In this document: positions 1 to 9,713 of the stretch, one piece after another
Position numbering within the stretch: the first letter of the stretch is position 1
Layout of the letters: every line of letters starts with the position of its first letter
Source: Phyto melanocephala
Taxonomy: Eukaryota; Arthropoda; Insecta; Diptera; Rhinophoridae
Assembly: GCA_941918925.1 (NCBI GenBank)
Contig: OW799237.1
Location: forward strand, 53,432,997 to 53,496,996
Reading direction: 5' to 3'
DNA: 64,000 nt
Translations under genes and position numbers: made by a program
Notes under the pieces: generated by a model
Databases searched by the model: none
The model's input: the letters and a program-made list of their open reading frames with translations, nothing else
What the model was told of the DNA's origin: nothing

Positions 1-2500
1 TTTAAGACTTGCATTAATGGACTTTTTTAATATTTTTACGAAATTTTCAGCCTGGCCATTGGTTGCAGGATGGCCAGGAGCTGTAGAAATATGTCGGACA
101 CTATTGAGTTTTAAAAATTGATGAAACTGTTTTGAGATGAATTGTCGTCCGTTATCGGACACAAATATATCTATTATACCATATCGTGCAAATAAATTTC
201 TCATTACGCCAATGACAAAACTGGAAGTTATGTCCTTAGTAGGAAAAACTTCTACCCATTTTGAGAATGAGCCAATGATTATAAATAAATAGTAATTTTT
301 AATAGGGCCAGCGAAGTCGGCATGTACACGACTCCACACAGAATCAGTCGGTTTCCAAGTGATTAATTTGCCCTTTTCGGGGTTAGCCTGGAGCTCCTGA
401 CAAAGAATACAATCTTTACTTGATTCCTCAATATCCCTATCCAACCCAGGCCACCACATGTACGATGTAGCCAAAGCCTTGGTTTTTTTATTCCTAAATG
501 TAAAATATGCAATTGTTGCAATAACTCTTGTCTTAGTTTTTGGGGAATAACAGACCTATATCCCCACATGATACAACCATATTCTATGTTCAATTCATTG
601 GCTTTGTCCCGAAACGGTTTGAAAATTTGATCTTTCATATTATGAAGAATACCTGATTGAATTGCCTCATAAACCTTCGAAAAAATCGGATCTCGTTGTG
701 TTTCCCTGGCGATATCGTGAAAGTCTATGTGCATGGAATTTTCAGAATTAATAAAATTTATGTAGTTATTTTCATGATAATCTTTAACAACCACCGATTG
801 CGGCATCCTAGACAAACCATCAGTAATATTACGCTCACATTTCACATATTCGATAACATAATCGAATCATAACAGAATCGAATATTACTGCCCATCGTTG
901 GATGCGAGCTGCTGCCATAATAGGTATCCCTTTTGTTTGACCAAATAAAGTCAATAGTGGTTTGTGATCAGTGCGAATTACAAATTTGTTCCCCAGAAGA
1001 TATTGTCGCAATTTTGAAACACTAAAAATGATAGCTAAACCTTCCTTTTCAATGGGCGCTTAGTTTAATTCACTTTTGGTCAACGCACGAGAAATAAATG
1101 CAATTGGTTTCAAAGAGTTATAAGGGAGCTTGTGGCTTAGCACTCCAGCAACGGCATTGTTGCTAGCATCAGTGGTCAGAATAATCGGTAAATTTGCATT
1201 AAAATGAATAAGCACTCGATCTGATATAATGTCTGCTTTGATTTTTTCGTATGCCCGCTAGCACCCTTTGACCAAGTAAACTTTACATTCTTTGCTAATA
1301 AATTATATAAAGGTATCATTTGGTCAGCAAAGTTGCTCACAAATTTGGAATAGTAATTTACCATGCCGGCGAAGGCTTTTAGTTCGGTCACATTAGTTGG
1401 TACCGGTGCATTCTTGATGCAAGATATTCGCTCTGGTGTTTTTCGAAGTCCATATTTATCTATTCGAAAACCTAAAGAGGTTACCTCGTGTTTAAAAACA
1501 TACATTTGCTCTCATTTAAAGTCAAACCCGCAGAACTCAGCTTTGACAATACTGCATTTAATGTTTGCAAATGTTGCCGTAAACTTCTGCCAGTAATTGC
1601 AATATCGTCCTGGTAGACGACTACATGTGGAATTCCACGAAAAAGATTCTCCACAGTCTTTTGGAAAATAGAGGCAGCAGTTTTAACACCAAAAGGAAGA
1701 CGTTTGACTCTCAAGGTGCCAATGTGGGTACTCCACGTGCAAAGTTGCTGGGAGTTAGAATCTAAAACCAATTGGTTTTACGCATATGACATGTCCAGCT
1801 TTGTAAAAAGCTGACCGCCTTCCAACGACGCAAAAATTTCCTCTATACGAGGTAAGAGGTACTTTACATCATTTAAGTACTTATTTATTGTGACTTTAGT
1901 CAGCACATATTCTAAAATCGCCATTTGGCTTAATGACCGGCACTAGAGGCGTACCCCAGTCGGAATTATCAACTATTTCTAACAAATCCATCTCTATCAT
2001 GCCTCGTAATTTCGCCTCGATTTTATCTCTCCAAGCGAGTGGAAGTGATCGTGGTTTGCAAAATATTGGAGTGACATTCTCCTTCAGAGACAAATTTACT
2101 TCACTAAACCTGTATTTGCCTATTTCATTAGTAAAAACATTCGAATATTTCTGTTAAACTTGTGCGATGATTTCATTACAATCGCCCTCAGAATTTACAG
2201 TGTTCACTTGTAATAATTCGAAACCAAATGCACGTAGAAAAGTTCTACCAAGTAAAGGGGGATTGTTTGATTTAGAGACAACAACTCTTAATTTCTTTGT
2301 AACCCCAAGATATGAAACTAAAGCGTCGTACTCACCCATTATCTCTATTTGGTTACCGCTATAATTTATGTACGGTGTACTACAGTTTAACAAAGTTTTG
2401 TTTTGATTATTAAGAAACGAATCAGCAACCAAGATGCATGGCGCGCCAGTGTCACAAGTTGCTTCGACCTTAGTCCAGTCAATAACCACTGAAAGCGAGT
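1..2500 (-). pseudogene. Ty3/Gypsy pol relic (protease, RT, RNase H, integrase)
   Basis: This is the pol region of a Ty3/Gypsy retrotransposon, read right to left and broken by several frameshifts. In order it shows an aspartic protease with a DTG active site near 2445, reverse transcriptase between about 2093 and 1480 with LDMSYA, LPFG and the catalytic YQDD near 1600, an RNase H stretch near 1190-880 containing TTDASN and RTDHKPL, an integrase zinc-binding region at 845-363, and the integrase core with VSDNG and PGHPATNGQAE running to position 1. The element continues off the left edge of the window. The RNase H ending and the gag style suggest the Mag-like branch, which is an inference. 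Frame breaks near 1900, 1800, 1250 and 850 mean it cannot encode a functional polyprotein. Confidence 0.9.
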
Positions 2501-3392
2501 ACATCTTACCCACATTACCATCCTTACTGATACTGAAAATAGAATTAAATATGTTATTTAATTTTATTATTTTTCGTCCGGCATATTGATGCCAAGTGCC
2601 CAACTTTGTTGCATGTGCTATTTTTGTATCGGCACTCATTGGATGAGTGATTTTTCCACCCGCAGTGAGAACACGCGTTGCGTTTCTTCTCTTTATTTCT
2701 CTCACTGTTGTCACGATTTTTGGTTTGCTCAAAGTTTTTTTGTTGTTGTTTTGTCTAAAGTTGTTGTTTTTTTCTCGCCGTTTTATATAATTAACTGCGC
2801 TTACGTCGACGTCGCTGTTTTTCGCTGCTAGTTTCGTTTCAAGTATCATCGCTTTACGCAAGGCTTCATCTGCCGTCAGCCGTTCATCCTTCTTGCACAT
2901 TCTTTCAAAAATTTTTTCTGGAAGCCCCATCACGAATTGGTTAAGAATAAATGCATCTAAGTTGCTTTCAAACTTACAACTTAAAGCAAGCTTCTTGACT
3001 CGTGCATACCACTCAGCTATAGTTTCACTTAAATCTTTTGTGGCTGCGTGAAATTTCTTTCTTTCATGAAAGATGATTACTGGAGGCATGTAATGTGTAT
3101 CAAGAAGTTTACACAATTCTTTCTATGTCAGGGAAATCGGTGCGTTAGGACTGCATACGCTGTGAAGTGTATTGTAAGCCTCCATACCAACTAACTTCAA
3201 CAAGGTTACTTTTTTGGCGTTTTCCTCGGTGATATCTAATTCCATAAAATGTAGATCCAGCTTTTGCTTCCAAATCGCCCATTTCTCTCTTGAGGGTGTG
3301 AATTCCGGCAAGAATGTTGTGAAATATTGGGTTGGAGCTGTCGTTCGGTTGGGGATCTTGGTTTCGCCGCGTGTGTTAGCACTTTCCGTCAT
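2501..3392 (-). pseudogene. Ty3/Gypsy gag relic
   Basis: This is the gag part of the Gypsy element whose pol lies immediately to the left. The first open stretch (3392-3123) begins with an ATG and contains a WKQKLDLHF-type capsid start. A stop at about 3120 separates it from a second open stretch beginning near 3116. Around 2690-2590 another frame contains two nucleocapsid-type zinc knuckles, CSHCGWKNHSSNEC and CNKVGHLASIC, so an indel lies between capsid and knuckles. A capsid followed by two knuckles and then protease is normal for Mag-like Gypsy elements. It is a dead copy. Confidence 0.85.
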
Positions 3393-3608
3393 ATTAATGA
3401 CTTGTGTTTTTTTGCTATTAGTCTAAATACTGTTTGCTTAACAAGCCAATTTTATTTTACATGGAGAATAAAAAGTTTTTTATTAAGTGCATTTTTTTTG
3501 TTGCAAATTATGACATTGTAATACAATAAATATTCTTGGCAAAATTAAAATATTTGGTTATGCACGCGGTTTTTTATTTTTTTGTCTTTTCTTTTTCTCT
3601 TATGGTCC

Positions 3609-3790
3609 TCGTCGCCACTATAATGTCATGGGGTCCGTGAGTAGAGAGAAAAGAACAACCACCTTTTAATATAGCTAATTACCGAATGCTTTATTTCATT
3701 ATTCTTAATATCTACTTCTTTTATTATTTGACAAACGAGAAGCGTTGCCAGATAGTAAACTTATTCTAATTAATTCAGTTGTTACATATG
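3609..3790 (-). repeat. Candidate Gypsy 5' LTR and primer-binding site
   Basis: On the minus strand, just upstream of the Gypsy gag, the sequence TGGCGACGAGGACC (around 3609-3622) resembles the primer-binding site seen in Mag-like Gypsy elements. The preceding stretch starts TGTAACAACTG near 3788 and contains AATAAAG, so it could be a short LTR of about 170 bp. The partner LTR lies outside the window, so the ends cannot be checked. Confidence 0.35.
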
Positions 3791-4096
3791 AATATAACAA
3801 TCAAGACGAATTCAATAAGGTGAACTCGACGCTAAAACAACTACAAAGTGAAAAAATACAACGTGTATTTTGTTAGTGTAAACTAACTTGAGCTGTCAAA
3901 AAGTTGTTTACGAAATCAAAAATAAAAAACACGTTTGTTTACATACATATACATATTCACAAATTAAAATAGTCTGTTTTATTTAATTTAATTTTTTTAA
4001 CGTTTTATTAAATTTTTCACAATTCACAATTTTTTTATCTCTTTTTTTACAATTTTTAAGAGAATGTGCACAATTTTTCACAATTTTAAAAATTTT
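3791..4096. other. AT-rich stretch, no gene
   Basis: No coding region or repeat boundary can be supported here. It is T/A-rich unique-looking sequence between the Gypsy relic and a LINE relic. Confidence 0.5.
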
Positions 4097-5760
4097 TCAA
4101 CTAATGGCGCCCACAGATGTAAACAATAAAAAAGTAGAAGCACACATAAAAACACAAACAAAATTTGACATTTCAATATTAAAAAGAGTGCTCAGCTGAT
4201 AAACAGCTGCTTTAATAACTTCACCTGATGTAAATTCGCCTTGATAACAATTATTATTATTATTAATAATAATAATTTTCTTATATGTAAACTTTTTAAT
4301 GGTATCCGTAATTATATAGTCTAGATGTGCAACATTTTCATTGAGATCATTGCTTACGCTATATTTTAATCTTGTACTAAGTTCTCGGTTAAATAAATTT
4401 TTATTGTATTTATTATTTTTATTTTGGTTTTTGTTTATATATTTAATTCTTATATCAATTGATTCATGATCAGATATTTTATTATTGCTATTCATTTTCG
4501 CTATTATATTCTGCATATTTACTGCTATATAATCTATAATAGTTTTAGAATTTCTTGTTATTCTAGTATACTCATTCAGAATTTTCTTTAATTCATTATT
4601 ATTAAATGCTCTTTCTACTCTATTTTTATAAGTATGTTGTATTTTTGTTCCAGTAGATGTTAAAAACGCCTGTAATTACCACATTACACTTAGTTTCACA
4701 TACTTTCTCAATTACTATAAGGGCCATTATTATAACTTACCGATAACTAAAGTTAGGATGTTATCGGACAGATAACTAGTTTTTCGTTATTATAACTTTA
4801 CTTTAACCTAAAAGTGTCCGATAAGTTAAAGGGAAGATCATTCTACCTTTAACTTTTAACGTGAGGTTTATAATTAAAAGTTACCATATTTTCTACCGTA
4901 TAAAGGGAATTGTTTACTATTTGCTTGTCGTTGCCACTTTGGTTTTAAAAAACTAATAAATTTGTTCAGCATTTGCTTTGGTGCTGCCATACTTTAAAAT
5001 ATATACAATTTATTTTACAGGCAGGTTGTAATAACGAAAAATACTTAATGGTCAGTTTATTGCTCACGTTAACAAAAGTTACCTTTTATTAACATGAACT
5101 TTGTCGGCAAGTTGTAATAATGGCCCTAAGTGTTGTTATACAATATTTTGAGTCACATACTATTTCATGTATATTATTTACACTCCATACATTTTTAAAA
5201 TATACTGAAATTCCTCCAGTTCTTGTTAAATTCAATGTAGTTATATTTATAATCGTCATATCCATTTAAATGTATTTCTTGTTTCTCAATATCTTTTGTT
5301 AAATGCGTTTCAGTCAGAATTATGAAATGTGGGTTTTCTCTGTATGCTGTATGTTAGTAATTGTTTATTAATTCTTAAATATTTGTATATATTCCATAAA
5401 TATTTTTTGATTGTTCAAAAATTAATCCCAATCTTCTCTTTTTCATATTAATCTTATTTTTATATACTTGACATTCTCTGTCTGACGTTATATGGGTTTC
5501 ATCTAAATTTAGATTGAATTTTTTATTTGTTTTTATACAGTTAATATCTTTTACAATTTGTTTCTTGTTACACTGTCTTGAAACGTGATTTCCATGGCAT
5601 TTTTTCATGTTTTCTGATTTTTACAATTATTTGCTATGTGGTTGTACCCTAAACATTTAAAACAACGAGTAATGTCTGTTCCATCAAAAACACGACATTT
5701 TTCCCAACCAATGTTAATTTTTGAAAATATTATCTTCGTGTAAGTTTCTTTATCAACTAT
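4097..5760 (-). pseudogene. Non-LTR retrotransposon relic: gag zinc knuckles and APE endonuclease
   Basis: This minus-strand LINE relic starts with an ORF1 remnant near 5690-5590 that shows two zinc knuckles in different frames, CFKCLGYNHIANNC and a following CHGNHVSRQC. After a gap comes an apurinic-type endonuclease: an ETHLTK motif near 5300, TRTGGISVYF near 5215, an ITGVFN motif (normally GDFN) near 4690, and SDHESI near 4480. These are the standard endonuclease landmarks of Jockey-type elements, in the correct order. The reverse transcriptase is missing and the copy stops near 4100. A 406-bp MITE interrupts it at 4721-5126. Many stops and frameshifts show an old copy. Confidence 0.8.
4721..5126. 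mobile_element. PIF/Harbinger-like MITE with TAA target duplication
   Basis: A 406-bp non-coding element has inverted ends beginning GGGCCATTATTAtAACTT on the left and the matching complement on the right, with one or two mismatches. TAA at 4718-4720 is repeated at 5127-5129. Three-base TAA/TTA duplications are typical of PIF/Harbinger elements. It lies inside the endonuclease region of the LINE relic, so it inserted later. It contains several copies of a CGATAA-like motif and no ORF. Confidence 0.75.
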
Positions 5761-6069
5761 AAATTTCAAATTGTATATTAATTTATTATTTTTTTTTATG
5801 TTGGTATGATTTTACTTCTTTTATTATTCTTAAGTATTGAGTTTTGCATTCTTAATTTTTCATTATCTCTTTATCATATTTAAAAGTCAGTTATAATAGT
5901 TGACATTTGATTTGAATCAAAATCTTTTTCGATATCAAGTAATACAACTCCAGTACTTTTCCGATTACTTTTTTTTACTTTTTTACTTTCGGAATTCAAA
6001 TTGTACTCGATTTATAATATTGTTGCAATTTGAAAAATTACAATTCTGGGGTGAATCATTTTCTCGAAC
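5761..6069. other. AT-rich stretch, no gene
   Basis: I see nothing supportable here. A long open frame starts at 5900, but only its downstream part (from about 6070) resembles a known protein. Confidence 0.4.
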
Positions 6070-6720
6070 ACCTTATCTAATAAACTTTCACTCCAACATA
6101 AGCGGCAATGAAATGGCTGATGAGTTGTCAAGACTGGGCTCGGAAATGTCGGATCCTGATGGGGTGGAGGCAGTTAGGCTTCCATTGGGTTTCTATTTCG
6201 GTATGATCAGGGAATGGGTTCTAAGCGAGACTAATCGGGTCTGGAGTAACCGAACAGACTGCTCAGTAAGTGTGATTCGGATTTGCTTCTTGACAAAGGT
6301 ATGGTCTGCGTGAGAACTATAATAGGGATTATTACGGGCCACTGTATGTTGGGCAGGATGGCGGTGAGAATGGGATTGAACCTGTCGGAGGTTCTGCAGG
6401 CTGTGCGAGGATCCGCAGAAGTTATAGATGGTTGAGCACATTGTGTGCCAATGTCCCAAATTGCAGTTTTTTTTTTAAATGGCAAGGTAGTAGATTCCTA
6501 GGTAAATTGGGGGATGTCTCGAGTTGTGGACTCGAGAATCTGGTAATGGGAATGACCTGGCTTCGTTACACGAGACTGGGATTAGGTCGAGTAAAGGATT
6601 TAGTTCTTTTTGGTATTGATTTGGTGTCCACTACTTTACCACTTGTCTATCTTCTATTCCTCTTATATTCTTCTTTTTATTTCTATATTAAGGCGTCACA
6701 ATGAACCGTAATGTAGTAGC
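6070..6720 (+). pseudogene. LINE 3' fragment: RNase H end and C-terminal zinc motif
   Basis: This + strand fragment of a non-LTR retrotransposon begins in the last RNase H motif (SGNEMADELSRLG near 6100). It continues through a linker with REWV and W..R positions and, after frameshifts, ends with a C-terminal cysteine/histidine motif CRLCEDP...VEHIVCQCP near 6395-6460. The same order is present in the better-preserved LINE at 54798-60479, suggesting a related I/Loa/R1-type family. It is 5'-truncated, with stops and frame changes, and is not functional. Confidence 0.75.
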
Positions 6721-7021
6721 TTGAAGCCAATGGCTATAAAGCTTATTTCCAGAAATATTGTTTGAAAAACAATTCCAGGGAGTATGTTGAGCGTTTAAAT
6801 CACCAAATAAAAAGAAATTATTTGAATGTCTTGTTAAAGCATCATATCCATATTTATGGTATGAGCTGGTTGTATGCAGATGTTAAAATAACGGCGTCTA
6901 CTTGTTATTATTCGTACCGAAATATTTTCAGCCACACGCGTTTTTATGTTGTGTTTTTAAAATCAGAATAATGATTGGAATTAGTGCAGTGTAAAGATAA
7001 TGCAGTTTTTAAGAATATTTT
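6721..7021. other. No recognisable feature
   Basis: A 69-codon open frame at 6762-6971 matches nothing I recognise and has no supporting context. Confidence 0.4.
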
Positions 7022-7660
7022 TATACCCTTCACCTGTGGTGCACAAGGGTATATATAGCTTTGTCATTCCGTTTGTAATTTCTACAATTTTCATTTCCGA
7101 CCCCATAAAGTATATATTTTCTGAAAGCTTATGAATAGAGGAGTCGATTAAGCCCTGACCGTCTGTCCGTCTGCCCGTCTGTCCGTGTGTTGGTTGAAAT
7201 CAACTTTTAGAAGCAACTATATGTTCCTCAGATCTGTATATGGTATCAATCTCTTGGAAATATCCAGGAATGAATCGCTATTGAAATTCAGCACAATCGC
7301 CCCATAACTTTCTGAGATATGAGCAAAAAACCACGACCACCTCGTTTTTTTTTTCACAATTACAACAACAACATACATACATACATGTAAAAAACATACC
7401 AAACAAAAAAAATTACAAAAAAAAAATATTAAAAATAAGAAAAAAATAATCAAAAAAAAATACATACACATAATACACATATTAAATAAAATAAAATTTT
7501 TTTGGCTCAGCTGGGATTCGATTCCACATTTATTCTAACGTGTACGTATGCACGTATTTTATATGGGATGAATGGTGATACAAACAATTGTTATTGCATG
7601 ACTACACGTTGTGAAGGGTATATAAGATTCGGCACGGCCGAATATAGCACTGTTACTTGT
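7022..7660 (+). repeat. Interspersed repeat family A, copy 1
   Basis: This repeat starts TATACCCTTCACCTG and ends near CACTGTTACTTG. Close to its right end is a perfect 7-bp stem with a 3-base loop (ATTCGGC-ACG-GCCGAAT, 7627-7643). A CTGTCCGTCTG block lies near 7165. Near 7505-7545 a tRNA B-box-like GATTCGAT...CAGCTG segment lies in antisense orientation. At least six longer copies occur in the window. It has no coding capacity. The terminal hairpin followed by CTTG is reminiscent of a Helitron 3' end, but the left end does not show a clean Helitron start, so the class is left open. Confidence 0.85.
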
Positions 7661-7669
7661 TATTTGTAT

Positions 7670-8040
7670 AATATTTAAACAGTTTTTGTAAATTGTAATA
7701 TTTTATATGTATTTCAATTTTTTGGTTTGTATAATATTGTAAATGTTGACAAAAATAATTTTCCCACCCTTTTAAAAAAATTGTAAAATTGTTGACAAAA
7801 ATATTTTTTGTGATATATGTATGTATTTGAATTTTCGTTTGTTATTTTAAATGTAGACAAAAATATTTTCCCGCTTTTTTTAAAAAAATTGTTTTTTAAA
7901 CAATTTTAATATTTTAATTGTATTATCGTGTTCATTTTGAAAAACTTTTCCTAAAGAAGCTACCCAATGTGGTAGCGAAATATCGGAATAAAATAATTAT
8001 AAATTTATATAAAAAAGTGATCTTTAGCTCAAAAAAATTA
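7670..8040 (+). repeat. Possible Penelope-like terminal-repeat relic
   Basis: Near 7955-7990 the sequence AAGCTACC-CAATGT-GGTAGC-GAAATATC matches the stem II-GAAA part of the hammerhead-like motif in the Penelope-like element at 20083-28083, but its CTGATGA box is degraded. Upstream AT-rich sequence with GACAAAAATATTTTCCCGC recurs, inverted, near 46380-46500. This is probably an old terminal repeat of a related Penelope-like family. Confidence 0.45.
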
Positions 8041-8088
8041 AAACAACATATTAATATAAAAAGATCGAACAAATTTACATAATATTAT

Positions 8089-8247
8089 CTGCCTGTTCAA
8101 TGATGTCGAAAGAAAAACCAAGCGAGGTTTCATTCGTACAAATACGTTGAAAACAAAAACAAATTTTTAGTTTTTGTTGTTGTTTTCAATATATTTGTAC
8201 GAATGAAATTTCGCTTGGGTTTTCTTTCGACATCGTTGAACAGGCAG
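8089..8247. repeat. Palindrome (near-perfect inverted repeat)
   Basis: The left arm starts CTGCCTGTTCAATGATG and the right arm ends CATCGTTGAACAGGCAG. The arms are nearly 80 bp each with only a few mismatches and almost no spacer (centre near 8168). The right arm continues into the LINE endonuclease remnant, so the palindrome looks like an inverted partial duplication of LINE sequence. Confidence 0.85.
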
Positions 8248-9713
8248 TATATGTTATTGCTATGAATACACCACATTCATGTGTTGGTCCATCCTCTTTA
8301 AAAATTTTGTAGCCTCCGATTTTAAATTTATGGTGGGGTTTTAGAAATGTCTCATTGACAAGGATAATATCAACTTCCTTGTCATACAAAAACTTTTCCA
8401 GCTGTGAAGCTGCTCACTCAGTCGTTATGCCTTAAGCATTCCAGTGCATAACATGAACATTGTTTCTTATCGGGCAGTTGAGGAAAATTAACTTCATCGT
8501 TGTTGAAGTTTAGCATATAATTCCTTTTTGGCATTTTCATTCTGGCTATGGTACGTTGACGTACCTGGCGACACGCGCATTTCGGGTCATCAGCTCTGTG
8601 CTTTACGCTTTTAAAATTCTTCTAAGCGCAGTTGTAAATTTCAAAGATACTGTTCTCACTATTAGGTACTTTGTTTAAGGTAGAATGTGTCAATTCATGA
8701 TTACCTGCACAGGCTGCACACACTACTACTCTGTTACAAGTCCTTGCACCTTGACTATACATAGCGCATTTAGTGCATTGAGTAGGGCCTTCGCTGCCCT
8801 TAAGTGGTCTCCAGTAAGTAAACGGCAATATTGCTAAAATATTTAATTTTAAATAAAACGTGTCATCTGCGGTGTAATGAAGTTTTATTTCCCAGCCGGG
8901 AGTAAAATACTAAGTTGTTGGTTGGTTTGAACAAAAATCACAGTTCTGTAGTAAGTAAACCTTCGTTTGAGTTGCCAATGGTTACCGGGGTATGCTAGAA
9001 GTATGAATTCGTATTTAGACGAATATAAGCAAAATGCGGAATGTTTTACATTCGGACACGAGGAACTACGAGTTAGTATTACGACTTTGACGGTTTATAC
9101 TAAACTTGCTATAAACCTAATGAGAATTATAAGTAATATTTTGTATTACTATGGGTATATAAGTACAAGTTGTAAAGGCACGTTACAGCGGTTGATCTTT
9201 TCGTAGTGATTTTCTTAACACCTGCCGGACTTATATTGTGTGATTTGTTAAATTCATCACAAATTATCCTAATATCCATTTGAATAAGACCAAACACACT
9301 AATTAGAACGTTTTTGCATCTTTTATTTCATGCGTGTAAAATTGGTACTTCTTGGTTCTTAGTACATTTAAGGCCTCGTTATACAGAATCCCTGAGATTG
9401 ATATTATCTTTGTTCCAATGGACATTCTTTTAAACATATACCTTTCTCCAATTAGTCCAAAAACTGACGAAAAACTATGGAAAGAGTCCACTACAATTGG
9501 TGGTATTTTCTCCTTGTGAGTATCATGTTCTTCCTCTTCTTCATTTGCAAGTAAATGAAATCTATTTGTATTACTGCTATGTACTGATGTTTTAGGCGCT
9601 TTAAATATGGGGCAATTACCCCAATGCTTCTGTCTTTTTTGCGACAACATTGCAAGAAACTTCTTAATAAATAACACAGTACAACAGCCAATATGGGGGG
9701 TGAGAAATTCCAA
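8180..9713 (-). pseudogene. Jockey-like LINE relic: ORF1 gag and start of ORF2 endonuclease
   Basis: Read right to left, the relic has a Jockey-type ORF1 beginning around 9713. It shows PPIVVDSFHSFSS near 9490 and a GLIQMDI..I stretch near 9260 after a frameshift. A W.IKLHY-like segment then leads to zinc-knuckle cysteines QCTKCAMYSQGARTC and CAACAGNHELTH at 8780-8680. ORF2 starts near 8450 with HWNA.GI and continues through DIILVNETFLKP and the following GY.I.. (8390-8290), the first endonuclease blocks. Roughly 250 bp near 8940-9190 does not fit and may be an insertion. The RT is lost. In-frame stops show a dead copy. Confidence 0.78.

Noticed and set aside
6762..6971. 69-codon open frame
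   Set aside because: No recognisable motifs, splice signals or neighbours.
8967..9206. 79-codon open frame on the + strand
   Set aside because: It overlaps the minus-strand Jockey-like gag relic and matches no family, so it is probably a chance frame.
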